Shown in pieces: positions 53,295 to 62,377 of a stretch of 64,000 bases of DNA. Positions within the stretch are counted from its first letter, which is position 1, and each line of letters starts with the position of its first letter. The stretch spans positions 36,694 to 100,693 of the forward strand of contig CALFIC010000078.1 in assembly GCA_937876225.1 (NCBI GenBank), given 5' to 3'. Below the pieces are notes generated by a model that did not search any database, was not told the origin of the DNA, and saw nothing but the letters and a program-made list of their open reading frames with translations. The stretch is from an uncultured Chloroflexota bacterium. Lineage in GTDB: Bacteria > Chloroflexota > Chloroflexia > Chloroflexales > Roseiflexaceae. Position numbers and translations under genes: made by a program.

Positions 53295-54095
53295 ATGCAA
53301 GATGCAATTGCAATGATTATTGCGAGTATTCCCACCGTTTTGTTGGTGGTCGGGATTGTGTTGGCGACAGTCGTGTTGGCGCGCCGGGTCCGGACTATGG
53401 TGCATGCAGGGGTAATGCGGATGGGCATGCCCGGTGAAATTGCGATGGTGGCTGCAAGTAGCAGCAACGCGGTTGTCTTGGTGTTGGGGATTGCGATTGC
53501 GTTGGCACAAGCGGGTTGGGTGACGGCGGCTTCGAGTTTTGTGGCTGGGCTTGGGATTACTGGTATCATCGTTGGTTTTGCCTTACAAGACACCATCAAA
53601 AATTACGCCGCTGGCGTGATGATCCTTTACCATCGCCCATACCATGTCGGTGATGATGTACAATTCGGATCAATTCGTGGTTTGGTCACCGCATTGCGGT
53701 TGCATATGACGATTTTGCGGCGTGAAGATGGCATCATCGTCGAAATTCCCAGTAGCGTTATTACCAATGGCCCTATCATCAATTACACGCGGGCTGGTCT
53801 ACGCCGGATTACAATCCAGATTACGCTTGAACGCAATATCGACATCGAAACAGTAGTACGTGATTTGACTGATGTATTGCGACAAACACCACACGTGGCC
53901 AACGAACCAATTCCTACGGTATCGGTTATTGGGATGGAAGGTGAACAAATCGTATTTGAGGTTGGTGCATGGGCAAGTGCTGGTGATGATGCGAGTGGAG
54001 CAACCCGCACACAAATGATGGCGGCAATTGATCGCTTTTTGGTGGCAAATCAACCAACTAAACGGAATAAAAGCTCATTAAAAACATCAGTCTAG
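53295..54095 (+). CDS. mscS: Mechanosensitive channel of small conductance (MscS family)
   Basis: A 266-residue membrane channel: hydrophobic segments near 6-28, 50-75 and 77-100. The pore-lining helix and the family core are AASSFVAGLGITGIIVGFALQDTIKNYAAGVMIL, then YHVGDDVQFGSIRGLVTAL and VEIPSSVITNGPIINYTR. The C-terminal beta/alpha domain faces the cytosol. MscS releases small solutes on sudden osmotic down-shock. Three helices and this length are the standard MscS plan. GGAG precedes the ATG at 9 bases. Confidence 0.92.
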   Translation: MQDAIAMIIASIPTVLLVVGIVLATVVLARRVRTMVHAGVMRMGMPGEIAMVAASSSNAVVLVLGIAIALAQAGWVTAASSFVAGLGITGIIVGFALQDTIKNYAAGVMILYHRPYHVGDDVQFGSIRGLVTALRLHMTILRREDGIIVEIPSSVITNGPIINYTRAGLRRITIQITLERNIDIETVVRDLTDVLRQTPHVANEPIPTVSVIGMEGEQIVFEVGAWASAGDDASGATRTQMMAAIDRFLVANQPTKRNKSSLKTSV

Positions 54096-54097
54096 CC

Positions 54098-54137
54098 ACA
54101 CACAGCGCGCCGCAATATATTGCGGCGCGCTGTGTGT
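54098..54137. terminator. 40-bp palindromic terminator between mscS and rex
   Basis: A GC-rich perfect palindrome (arm ACACACAGCGCGCCGCAATA) centred between 54117 and 54118 lies 2 bases after the mscS stop (54095) between convergent genes. It has no clear T-tract, but the stem is very stable. Confidence 0.7.
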
Positions 54138-54158
54138 ATGATCGAAAAAATCGAAGTG

Positions 54159-54797
54159 TTAGCGATTGTCGTCGCGTGATAGATAAAACGTCATACTATG
54201 CAACACGGTGATTGGATCGATGTAGCGCACCCACACACCCTCTGGTACCTGCAAAACCGTCGGTGCATAACTTAACAACGCCCGTACTTTCGCTTTGACA
54301 AGCACATTTGCCACTTGTTGGGCTCGATCTGCCGGCACGGCGATAATTGCCATTTCGATATTGCGCTGTGGGATAATTTGCGCAATCTCATCACTATGCG
54401 TAATTACAATGCCATTCACAGACTTACCGACTTTGTCGGGGCTTGCATCAAACACTGCCGCAATATGAATCCCTTGCTCACGAAATCCCTCGTAGCGAAT
54501 AATGGCTTCACCAAGTTGACCGGCTCCAATGAGTGCCACGGCCCATGCACGGTCTAATCCAAGGATGTGCTCTATCTGCTCGAGCAAGCGCTCGACATCA
54601 TACCCGATGCCTTGTTTGCCGAATTCACCAAAATACGACAAATCTTTACGAATTTGTGCAGCTGTCACATTGATCCGCTCACCGAGTTCTTGCGACGAAA
54701 CAGAGTTGATGCCGTCGCGCAGTAAATAGCGCAGACTGCGGGCATACAGTGGTAATCGCCGGACTACAACGTCGGGTGGAGTGATGGTACGATTCAC
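54159..54797 (-). CDS. rex: Redox-sensing transcriptional repressor Rex
   Basis: A 212-residue regulator that senses the NADH/NAD+ ratio. The winged-helix part (about 5-80) has RRLPLYARSLRYLLRDGINSVSSQEL and AAQIRKDLSYFGEFGKQGIGY, the last being the Rex signature for DNA binding. The Rossmann part has ALIGAGQLGEAI for NADH. The GTG at 54797 is chosen because AGGAGGG lies 5 bases upstream of it; ATGs at 54821 and 54851 have no such site. Rex typically represses fermentation and respiratory genes when NADH is low. It stands alone here. Confidence 0.94.
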   Translation of the reverse strand: MNRTITPPDVVVRRLPLYARSLRYLLRDGINSVSSQELGERINVTAAQIRKDLSYFGEFGKQGIGYDVERLLEQIEHILGLDRAWAVALIGAGQLGEAIIRYEGFREQGIHIAAVFDASPDKVGKSVNGIVITHSDEIAQIIPQRNIEMAIIAVPADRAQQVANVLVKAKVRALLSYAPTVLQVPEGVWVRYIDPITVLHSMTFYLSRDDNR

Positions 54798-54893
54798 CGA
54801 ATCCCTCCTGAAATCGCACATTAAATATACAAATATGTGCAATACAAACACAAAAAAAGCATAGCACTATTTTTCACAACATGCAAGCGTAAG

Positions 54894-54922
54894 CGATTTA
54901 TCAGGATGGTGCATGGTATAAT
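54894..54922 (+). promoter_or_regulatory. Extended -10 promoter upstream of hisC
   Basis: TGG-TATAAT, an extended -10 with TATAAT at 54917-54922, lies about 130 bases before the hisC GTG. The -35 position (54894-54899, GATTTA) is weak, as is often the case with an extended -10. Confidence 0.6.
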
Positions 54923-55050
54923 ACCGCAGTAATAGCCAAAATCCTGGCACAGTGACGAATTTTTTTGCGAATTACACTGTATGAAATATTCAATGGTGTA
55001 TTATATACGGTACATATATGACCGTGATGTTGTTGATTGGAGCGAGTCCA

Positions 55051-56136
55051 GTGCAAAAGAAACCCGCGATAGCCGCCCTTTCGTCAATGCGATCTGCGCG
55101 CCATGCCGCACCTCCTGTTCCGGTGGTGGCTCGCTTATCTGCCAATGAAAATCCGCTCGGTGCATCCCCCAAAGCCATCGCTGCGGTCCAAGACGCTGTC
55201 GCCAATATGCATCGTTATGCCGACCCCAATACGACGCAATTGCGCGCTGCGTTGGCTACCCAGCTCGGTGTGACCCCTGATATGGTGCTCTGTGCCAACG
55301 GTTCAGACGAACTCATCCTCTTGACCGCACTCGTCTATTTGAACCCCGGCGATGAAGTCGTGATGGCCAACGGTACATTTATTAGTTACTACATTCGCAC
55401 CCAACTGATGGATGCCGTCCAGAAGCGGATTCCCCTAGTCAATGGCGGGCATGATCTTGCTGCGATGGCCGATGCCATTACCGAAAACACAAAGATGGTC
55501 CTCATCTGTAACCCCAATAACCCTACCGGTGTTACCAACGGCGCTGTCGAAATGCAACGGTTTTTGGCACGGGTACCAGACCATGTGTTGGTGGTAGTAG
55601 ATGAAGCCTATATCGAATATGCGACACGCACCGACTTCCCCGACATGATTCACGAAATCCGTAATGGGCGCAAAAACATCCTCGTGCTCCGCACCTTTGC
55701 CAAAATCTATGGATTAGCTGGTTTACGCCTCGGCTATGCCGTCGCTGATCCTGATATGCTCGACTATATTAGCCGCGCCCGCCCCGTGTTTGATGTCAAT
55801 TGTCTGGCCATGGTCGCTGGCGTAGCGGCTTTGACCGACAGCGAGCATGTGCTAGCCAGCCAAGCACATGCCAATCAATCCCGGGCTTTTTTTCAACAAG
55901 AATTAACCGCCCTCGGATTAACCCCTTTTTCGAGTGAAACAAACTTTATTGCCGTACCAATCGGTGGTGAAGGAAGTGATGCCCAAATTGTCCGTGCTAT
56001 GGCCGAGCGTGGCATCGCTATTAATGGACTTGGGGCGTGGGGTTTACCCGGTGTCATTCGGATTTCGTTTGGTACACCTGAGGAAAACACATTGTGCGTT
56101 GCCGCACTGCGTGAAGTGTTGCAACAACGTCAATAA
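55051..56136 (+). CDS. hisC: Histidinol-phosphate aminotransferase
   Basis: A 361-residue class I/II PLP aminotransferase. LSANENPLGASPKAI near the start is the HisC family opening; ANGSDELILLTAL, NPNNPTG and VVVDEAYIEY follow, and the Schiff-base Lys lies in RTFAKIYGLAGLRLGY. It converts imidazole-acetol phosphate to histidinol phosphate with glutamate. The GTG at 55051 follows GGAGCGAG; ATGs at 55018 and 55027 would add 8-11 residues and lack a ribosome site. No other his genes are near. Some homologues also act on aromatic amino-acid precursors. Confidence 0.92.
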   Translation: MQKKPAIAALSSMRSARHAAPPVPVVARLSANENPLGASPKAIAAVQDAVANMHRYADPNTTQLRAALATQLGVTPDMVLCANGSDELILLTALVYLNPGDEVVMANGTFISYYIRTQLMDAVQKRIPLVNGGHDLAAMADAITENTKMVLICNPNNPTGVTNGAVEMQRFLARVPDHVLVVVDEAYIEYATRTDFPDMIHEIRNGRKNILVLRTFAKIYGLAGLRLGYAVADPDMLDYISRARPVFDVNCLAMVAGVAALTDSEHVLASQAHANQSRAFFQQELTALGLTPFSSETNFIAVPIGGEGSDAQIVRAMAERGIAINGLGAWGLPGVIRISFGTPEENTLCVAALREVLQQRQ

Positions 56137-56156
56137 CTTTTTTTGTATGAGGTAAT

Positions 56157-57530
56157 ATGAAAATCATCGTTGTGGGAACTGGATTTGTTGGACTTTGTCA
56201 TGCCGCCGTTTGTTCAGAATACGGCCATGAAGTCTATGCATACGATATTAATCCGGTTCGGATTGCTGCCTACCAAACAGGCAAAATCGAAGAAATCGAA
56301 CGCTTTATCAATGAGCCTGGCTTACCTGCCGTCATTGCCGAAACACTCAATCGCTATCTGTTTTTTACCACAGATGTCACCCCTCATATCGAAGGCGCTG
56401 ACGCTATTTTCCTCTGTTTGCCGACTCCTCCCAATCCAGATGGCTCATCAGATCTCAGCTATTACTTTGCTGCGGTAGAATATCTGGCTGAACTGTTGGC
56501 TAAGCGAGTTGATCAACGGCGTGTGGTCATCATCAACAAAAGCACTGTTCCTATCGGCACCGCCCGCGCCCTCGAAGGCGTCCTCAACAAACATGGCGTC
56601 CCCAACGTCGGTGTGGCCTCGAATCCCGAATTCCTCCCCGAAGGAGATGCCGTCGAAAAATCCCGCCGCCCCGACCGTGTCGTGGTTGGTGCCGATAGCG
56701 ATGCCGATTTCCGGATTTTGCGCCGAATTTACTCACAATTCGTGAATCATGTGCGCATTCGCTACATTGAAACCACCCCCGAAACTGCCGAAGCTATCAA
56801 ATATGTCGCCAATACGTTGCTCTTGACCTACGTTTCGTTTTGGAATGGTGTAGGTGCCCGTTTGGGCGAAACCTTCCCCAATGTACGGATGGAAGACCTC
56901 AAACGTGGTGTCACTGCCGATGGCCGGATTAGCACGTGGGGATCATATGTCGGCATTGGTGCGGGTGGCTCGTGCTTCGGCAAGGACGTCCAATCACTCA
57001 TCTATCAACTCACGTCGCGTGACCAAGATGCCAAATTACTCCAATCGGTCTATGATATCAATGAATATCAAAAAGTCTACCTGCTTGATCGCGCCGAACA
57101 AGAAGCAGACTTTTCGTTTGCCAACAAAACAATTGCCGTGTTGGGCGTCGCCTTCAAACAACGCACCAACGACATCCGTGATTCATCGGGGATGAAAGTC
57201 ATCGAAGGGTTACTTGGTCGTGGTGTAAAATCAATCCACGTCTATGATCCAATGGCGATGACCGAAGCTCGTCATGCCTATGACCCCGTCAAGAACCCCT
57301 TGTTTGAAAAAATCAGCTACCACGAGTCCGTAAAAAGCGCCTTGCATGCTACTGATGCGCTTTTTATTGCAACCGACTGGGAAGAATTTCGTGGTTTGTC
57401 ACGTACCATTGAACTGAATGCCCAAAAACCATATTTGGTAATCGATGGCCGTCGTATGATCCCTGATTATGCCGAATTGACCGATCAAGGCTTTCGTTAC
57501 CTTGCAGTAGGGTCGCCTTTCGTCGGCTAA
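56157..57530 (+). CDS. ugd: UDP-glucose 6-dehydrogenase
   Basis: A 457-residue sugar-nucleotide dehydrogenase. The NAD-binding motif is VVGTGFVGLCHA (about 5-16); central parts are SNPEFLPEGDAVEKSRRPDRVV and TAEAIKYVANTLLLTY, and the catalytic Cys lies in GAGGSCFGKDVQSL. A C-terminal Rossmann domain has AVLGVAFKQRTNDIRDS. It oxidises UDP-glucose to UDP-glucuronate for polysaccharides; related UDP-ManNAc dehydrogenases are an alternative. TGAGGTAAT precedes the ATG 20 bases after hisC. A parS site follows its stop directly. Confidence 0.93.
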   Translation: MKIIVVGTGFVGLCHAAVCSEYGHEVYAYDINPVRIAAYQTGKIEEIERFINEPGLPAVIAETLNRYLFFTTDVTPHIEGADAIFLCLPTPPNPDGSSDLSYYFAAVEYLAELLAKRVDQRRVVIINKSTVPIGTARALEGVLNKHGVPNVGVASNPEFLPEGDAVEKSRRPDRVVVGADSDADFRILRRIYSQFVNHVRIRYIETTPETAEAIKYVANTLLLTYVSFWNGVGARLGETFPNVRMEDLKRGVTADGRISTWGSYVGIGAGGSCFGKDVQSLIYQLTSRDQDAKLLQSVYDINEYQKVYLLDRAEQEADFSFANKTIAVLGVAFKQRTNDIRDSSGMKVIEGLLGRGVKSIHVYDPMAMTEARHAYDPVKNPLFEKISYHESVKSALHATDALFIATDWEEFRGLSRTIELNAQKPYLVIDGRRMIPDYAELTDQGFRYLAVGSPFVG

Positions 57531-57531
57531 T

Positions 57532-57547
57532 TGTTTCACGTGGAACA
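57532..57547. promoter_or_regulatory. parS: parS site 4 (single-base variant)
   Basis: TGTTTCACGTGGAACA differs from the perfect site by one base and is the exact reverse complement of the known TGTTCCACGTGAAACA variant. It lies 1 base after the ugd stop, 46 kb from the parAB sites. Confidence 0.85.
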
Positions 57548-57560
57548 ATTTGGTAGTGCA

Positions 57561-57597
57561 AAATACCCCCGTACATGCGATTTGTACGGGGGTATTT
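57561..57597. terminator. Bidirectional terminator between ugd and aroE
   Basis: The 15-bp perfect stem AAATACCCCCGTACA / TGTACGGGGGTATTT has a 7-base loop and A/T tails. It serves two convergent genes. Confidence 0.88.
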
Positions 57598-57618
57598 CGT
57601 GCCATTATTGGATTTGCG

Positions 57619-58467
57619 TTACATCGTATGGAGTAAGGCGTCCCGCATCAACTCAAACGGGGGTGTGAGCCCGGTCCAGTGATGAAATGCGAGCATCGCT
57701 TGGCGTGCCAACATCCCAATCCCATCATAGCCTTGGGCTCCACAGGCTTTGGCGTCACTCAAGAGTTGGGTGGGACGATAGACCATGTCGTAGATGGTCA
57801 TCTGATTGTTGAGGAAGCGAGCCGGGAGCGGAGTTTCATTACCATGCCACCCAAGCGTAGTTGCATTGACGATTAATTTCGCAGAGCCAATAATTTCTTC
57901 AAGGTCGGGTGCATCAGGGGTAGCAAATGTCATAATGGGGTCTGAGTCGAGGGTATAGAGCACGTCGGCGAGTAATTCTTCGGCGCGTTCGATGGTGCGG
58001 TTGATGATGGTGATGCGGGCAGCGCCGGCATGTGCTAGTGCGAAGGCGGCAGCGCGGGCAGCGCCGCTTGCGCCGAGGATAACGGTTTCGAGGCCAGTAG
58101 GGTTAAGGTGACAGACATCGGTAATTTCTTGGAGAAACGCAGGTGCGTCGGTATTGGTGCCTCGTAGGCGACCGTCTGGTAGGCGAATGATGGTATTAGC
58201 GGCCCCAATCTGACCGGCAATATCATCGATTTCGTCAAGCAATGGCAAGATTGCTAATTTGTGCGGCAAGGTGACATTGGCGCCATACATGTGTGGCGCT
58301 CGGAGCGAATTGATACGGTCGGGCAGCTCTGCGAGCGGGGTATGCCAGCGTTCGTATTGGGCTGGTAACCCAAAGTACGCAAAGGCTGCATTATGCATGG
58401 CCGGTGATTTACTGTGCGCAACCGGATCCCCGATAACTCCGGCAATGCGTATGGGTGTGGTTGACAT
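57619..58467 (-). CDS. aroE: Shikimate dehydrogenase
   Basis: A 282-residue NADP-dependent enzyme of the shikimate pathway (3-dehydroshikimate to shikimate). The substrate site is GDPVAHSKSPAMHN, the catalytic Lys and Asp lie in NVTLPHKLAIL and GTNTDAPAF, and the NADP loop is ILGASGAARAAAF with NRTIERAEEL. The end has GYDGIGMLARQAMLAFHHWTG. Length is normal. It is the last gene of the HEAT/SH3-mltG-aroE operon. Confidence 0.95.
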   Translation of the reverse strand: MSTTPIRIAGVIGDPVAHSKSPAMHNAAFAYFGLPAQYERWHTPLAELPDRINSLRAPHMYGANVTLPHKLAILPLLDEIDDIAGQIGAANTIIRLPDGRLRGTNTDAPAFLQEITDVCHLNPTGLETVILGASGAARAAAFALAHAGAARITIINRTIERAEELLADVLYTLDSDPIMTFATPDAPDLEEIIGSAKLIVNATTLGWHGNETPLPARFLNNQMTIYDMVYRPTQLLSDAKACGAQGYDGIGMLARQAMLAFHHWTGLTPPFELMRDALLHTM

Positions 58468-58484
58468 GGAATCTCCGACGCTAT

Positions 58485-59582
58485 CTATGGTTGGCAGGTG
58501 AGATATTGTTGTTCGAATGCCAAAAATTCGTTGTAATTACGAGCAAAATTGTGTTTGCCGGGGGTTTCACATGACGCCACAAAATAGAGATAATTTGCAG
58601 TGGCGTCGGGACGGGCTGCAGCGCGCAAGGCCGTTAATCCTGGCGTGCTAATTGGGCCTGGGGGTAGTCCATTTTGGACACGAGTATTGTATGGTCCAGG
58701 AACGGCATTGATTTGATCAATAGTCAGATTATCGAGTTTGGGCCACCAATTGGCACTTGTGCCGAGGATATATTGTACCGTAGGGTCTGATTGTAATTTG
58801 CCGCCGCCGGTTTCGCCGGCGTTTTCGGGTTTGAGACGGTTCCAAAAGACGGCTGACACCAGCGCCATTTCATCTTGGCGGGTTGCTTCGCGTTGGATAA
58901 TCGAGGCCATGGTGACGATTTGGTGCACTGTCGTGTCTGGTACTTGGACTTCGCGTTCGATGGTCGCATATTGCTCATCAAAATGGCCCAAGAGTAATTC
59001 AACGACATCGGTAATAGTTGCAGTTTCGTTGATGCGATATGTATCGGGGAAGAGGTAGCCTTCGAGGCTTGCTCCTACGGGGATACTACTGAGGTAAACA
59101 TGCCCTTTACGAAAGCGATCTGCTGATTGGAATGCAGCAAGTGCTGTCTGTTCATCAACGGCAAGTACACCTGAATTACCAACGACTGCAGCGATTTCTT
59201 CGATCCGCATCCCTTCGATGATGGTGATTTGTACTTCTTTGACTCGGCTTTGTTGCAACGCTACCATGAGTTCATTCATGGTCATGTTTTGGCGTAACAA
59301 GAAATTACCGGCTTGTAATTTACTATCGAGTTGTTGCATACGTGCTAATGCGACAAATAACAATGGTTGCCGAATGAGTTTTTGCTCGGCGAGCCGAGTC
59401 GCAATGGAATAGGTTGTTTCACCATTAGAAACAACAAATTCAAGCGGAGTATCATCCGTTCCACCTGGGCGGCGGATTTCGGCAGAGACTAGCATGACTA
59501 CCGCAGTAGCCACGATTGCCAAAATCGCCAACATTAAAAACACGACACGAAAAAAACGAACCACGACAGCACCTTTCGGCAA
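58485..59582 (-). CDS. mltG: Endolytic murein transglycosylase MltG
   Basis: A 365-residue wall enzyme: an N-terminal membrane helix (about 12-33), a LysM-like subdomain (FVVSNGETTYSIATRLAEQ) and the YceG catalytic part with GASLEGYLFPDTYRI, the active-site Glu in MASIIQREA, and LQSDPTVQYILG and NTRVQNGLPPGPISTPGL. It cuts nascent glycan strands and sets their length. The stop lies 17 bases before aroE's start. The mltG-aroE linkage occurs in many bacteria. Confidence 0.95.
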   Translation of the reverse strand: MPKGAVVVRFFRVVFLMLAILAIVATAVVMLVSAEIRRPGGTDDTPLEFVVSNGETTYSIATRLAEQKLIRQPLLFVALARMQQLDSKLQAGNFLLRQNMTMNELMVALQQSRVKEVQITIIEGMRIEEIAAVVGNSGVLAVDEQTALAAFQSADRFRKGHVYLSSIPVGASLEGYLFPDTYRINETATITDVVELLLGHFDEQYATIEREVQVPDTTVHQIVTMASIIQREATRQDEMALVSAVFWNRLKPENAGETGGGKLQSDPTVQYILGTSANWWPKLDNLTIDQINAVPGPYNTRVQNGLPPGPISTPGLTALRAAARPDATANYLYFVASCETPGKHNFARNYNEFLAFEQQYLTCQP

Positions 59583-59585
59583 TAT

Positions 59586-60848
59586 CTACGGTGTGGGAGT
59601 AGCCGGTAACAATGGATCAATAGTAGCGGTAGTTTTGGGTGCCGGAGCAACTGTTGCCGTTTCTGCGCCGGGTGCTGACGTTTGTTCTACCGATGTGGTA
59701 GGAGCGGGTGTGGTCGTCATCGCCGGCATACGGGTAGGCAATTGGATGTCTTCAATGGGCAGTGCGGTATCTGGTGCAGTGACCAACGACTGATTAATCC
59801 AACCAGCACCATCACTTGAACTAATCGATGAGGTCGCTGAACGCTTGGCACCAAGTTTGATTTTGAACCACGTACGATCGGGAGTCGTCGCTAAATAAAT
59901 AATTTCGTCGTTGTCAACGACTTGACCGACCACATTACTGGCTTGAATCGCGGGTTGGCTCCGTACGTTGCCAGGATTGATAATGATGCCGGTGACGGTT
60001 TGCGCCACATTGGGTGTCGGTGCCTCGTTATTCGGTGTCGGCGTGCTTTGTGGTTCGGGTATAAGTGCCCCATCGGCGATAGTTGTGGCAGTCGCCGTTG
60101 GTTTGACGCCAATCGTGCTGACTTCGCTCCGAACCCGTTCGAGCACATTCCATGCCAATACGAGCGCTAACAACAATACCACCGTCGATACTGCAGTTTT
60201 GAGGATGTCCATCGCTTTAACAAACAGGTTGCTGCCTTGCATTTGATCGATGGCACTTTGGGCTACACCCGCGATGGATTCGCCCCACGTCGTTTTGCTG
60301 CGATCGTCTCGGGCGATTTTGCGTAAGGCAAACAAGGCGCGGGTATTGCCCACGACTGATAATGACCGCACTACGCTCCAACGGACATTACTGTTGGGGT
60401 GGTTCAGTGCATTAATCAATGGCTGGGCTGCCCGGCGATCACCGATTTCACCGAGGATTTCGGCGGCGCGATAGGCGATTAGCCACGGCCCGTCTGGATT
60501 GAGGGCATTGAATAGCGCTGGGAGTGCTGCGGCACCAAGCGACACTAATTCTTCTGGTGCATGGATGTGTGCAGGACTGTCAGGATCGCCCAATGATTGG
60601 ACGAGGGTAATACAGCGATCATAAATCACTCCCGATGTCGCAATCGGTGCAGTCTGACCATACCCACTTACCGTGGTGGTAACGGTTTGCAATAATTTGT
60701 CGAGGTATGAATTTGCACTGGCACGGGTAGTACGGTTTTTGAGTAAATCACGCTGACGAATCCGCAATTGGGTCGATTGGCTTGTTTCGGCGTTGGCACG
60801 GTCAGTGGTGCCGCGGCGGGGGTCACGTGGGCGCGTATCTTGATCCAT
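59586..60848 (-). CDS. HEAT-repeat membrane protein with C-terminal SH3 domain
   Basis: A 420-residue protein of unusual plan. The N-terminal third (about 1-200) is soluble with HEAT/PBS-lyase repeats (AYRAAEILGEIGDRRAAQPL, NVRWSVVRSLSVVGNTRALF). One membrane helix (about 218-237) leads to an outside Pro/Thr linker, an SH3-like domain (about 282-350: GNVRSQPAIQASNVVGQVVD, TWFKIKL) and a Thr/Pro-rich tail. The cytosolic repeats would bind a protein and the SH3 a wall component. Start at 60848 with the Asp/Arg-rich N-terminus. It is first in the operon with mltG (3-base gap), so a role in wall growth is inferred. Confidence 0.78.
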   Translation of the reverse strand: MDQDTRPRDPRRGTTDRANAETSQSTQLRIRQRDLLKNRTTRASANSYLDKLLQTVTTTVSGYGQTAPIATSGVIYDRCITLVQSLGDPDSPAHIHAPEELVSLGAAALPALFNALNPDGPWLIAYRAAEILGEIGDRRAAQPLINALNHPNSNVRWSVVRSLSVVGNTRALFALRKIARDDRSKTTWGESIAGVAQSAIDQMQGSNLFVKAMDILKTAVSTVVLLLALVLAWNVLERVRSEVSTIGVKPTATATTIADGALIPEPQSTPTPNNEAPTPNVAQTVTGIIINPGNVRSQPAIQASNVVGQVVDNDEIIYLATTPDRTWFKIKLGAKRSATSSISSSDGAGWINQSLVTAPDTALPIEDIQLPTRMPAMTTTPAPTTSVEQTSAPGAETATVAPAPKTTATIDPLLPATPTP

Positions 60849-61192
60849 GCTGTCAACTCTATCCTACATACAGAGTGAAAATGTGAACACAACAAAACAT
60901 TACTGTGCAATTACATACCATTGTAGCATTATCAATTACCGACCGTCAACGTTTGGTAATTGCGGTAATGAGCGTTTTTGCTGATAATCAACTGATTTGA
61001 CAGTATAATCCAACGAATTCGCTGAAACAATTGCAGACATGAAACCAGACTACGTGGGCACACATATGCGCGCCACCCGTCACGCATGCTACGTAGCGCC
61101 ACACCACTGCTCGTTGAGTGTGATTTTTTGTGTGAAATCAAACTCACGGTACAATACAATGACAAGGTGAATCGGTATACAAAGGATCGAAA
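60849..61192. other. Intergenic gap between HEAT/SH3 gene and aminotransferase gene
   Basis: A 344-base gap between divergent genes. It has a weak -10 (TACAAT at 61150-61155) for the rightward gene and no clear hairpin, repeat or small gene. Confidence 0.5.
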
Positions 61193-62350
61193 ATGCCTGG
61201 TTTTTTGGCTGATGCAGACCTCACCGCAAACCCAATTGAACTCCGGCGGCAACAAATTACCGATTACATCGATTTAACCAGTAGCAACCCGACCAGCAAT
61301 GGACTGCTCTTTCCTGCCGATATTTTGGCTGACGCCGCTGCTCCCTATTGGCACACGCGTCGCTACCAACCTAATCCCCGGGGCTTATTGCCTACCCGCC
61401 ACGCAATTGCGGGTTACTATGCCCAACGTACACCGGCGCTCATTCTTGACCCCGAACAAGATATTTTTGTCACCGCAAGTACTAGCGAAGCCTATGCCCT
61501 CTTGTTTGCCTTGCTGACCAATCCCGGTGATAACGTGCTCGCCCCCCAGATTTCCTACCCGCTGTTTGAATACTTGGCCGAAATGTTCCGCATCGAATTG
61601 CGCAGCTACCCCCTCGATCCGCAACGGGGCTGGCGTATCGACCCGTGGCAACTTGCCCGTCTGAGTGACGAACGAACGCGTGCCGTGTTGATTGTGTCGC
61701 CCCACAACCCCACAGGTATGGTGGTCAAACAAGCGATTCCCGTCTTGCAATGGCTAGGATTGCCAATTATCTGCGACGAAGTTTTCGCCGAAATGCCCTA
61801 CGCCATTCCTCATGTCCCCCCGTTGGCTGCCTTGATGCCCCAAGTGCCGATTTTCACACTCAACGGCATCTCAAAAATGTTCGCCTTGCCTGACCTAAAA
61901 CTGGGCTGGGCGGTGGTGAATCCGCCGGCCCGTCAATACACCGACCGCCTCGAAGTACTCAATGACACCTTGCTCGGCGCCAACGCCGTGACCCAATTTA
62001 TGTTGCCAACGATTATGCACCGCGGTCAAGACTTTGTGGTGCAGCAACGGCAAGTGATTCAAAAAAACATCGCCACCGTCATGAATATGCTCGCCGATGT
62101 GGACTGTGTGCGGGTGCGCGCCCCAGATGCCGGCTATTACCTGTTTATCGAAGTATTGACGACCCAAGACGAAGAAGCCGTTGTACTTCAGTTGCTCGAC
62201 GCCGGTGTTTTTGTGCATCCAGGATTTTTCTTTGGCTATGACCAAGGGTGCTTTGTGGTGTTGTCGTGTTTGGTGGCCGAACCACGACTTTCGCTCGGTG
62301 TGCAACGCTTGATTGCCGGATTACGTCTGATTGTGGCGTTAGATGCCTAA
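61193..62350 (+). CDS. Class I/II aminotransferase
   Basis: A 385-residue PLP-dependent enzyme of fold type I. SSNPTSNGL near the start, FVTASTSEAYALLFALLTNPGD, SPHNPTGMVV, IICDEVFAEMPY and the Schiff-base Lys in NGISKMFALPDLKLGW define it. It ends with a conserved Phe/Gly-rich stretch (HPGFFFGYDQGCFVVLSCL). Substrate unclear; alanine, aromatic or branched-chain acids are candidates. AAAGGATCG precedes the ATG. The + strand codons are C-rich, unlike most right-side neighbours. The LOG gene follows after 27 bases. Confidence 0.88.
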   Translation: MPGFLADADLTANPIELRRQQITDYIDLTSSNPTSNGLLFPADILADAAAPYWHTRRYQPNPRGLLPTRHAIAGYYAQRTPALILDPEQDIFVTASTSEAYALLFALLTNPGDNVLAPQISYPLFEYLAEMFRIELRSYPLDPQRGWRIDPWQLARLSDERTRAVLIVSPHNPTGMVVKQAIPVLQWLGLPIICDEVFAEMPYAIPHVPPLAALMPQVPIFTLNGISKMFALPDLKLGWAVVNPPARQYTDRLEVLNDTLLGANAVTQFMLPTIMHRGQDFVVQQRQVIQKNIATVMNMLADVDCVRVRAPDAGYYLFIEVLTTQDEEAVVLQLLDAGVFVHPGFFFGYDQGCFVVLSCLVAEPRLSLGVQRLIAGLRLIVALDA

Positions 62351-62377
62351 TGCACCGTTATTTTTTAAGGAAAAAAG

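Noticed and set aside
54868..54882. Rex operator upstream of rex (TTTTCACAAC)
   Set aside because: Only one half-site fits the TTGTGA-type inverted repeat; the other half does not.
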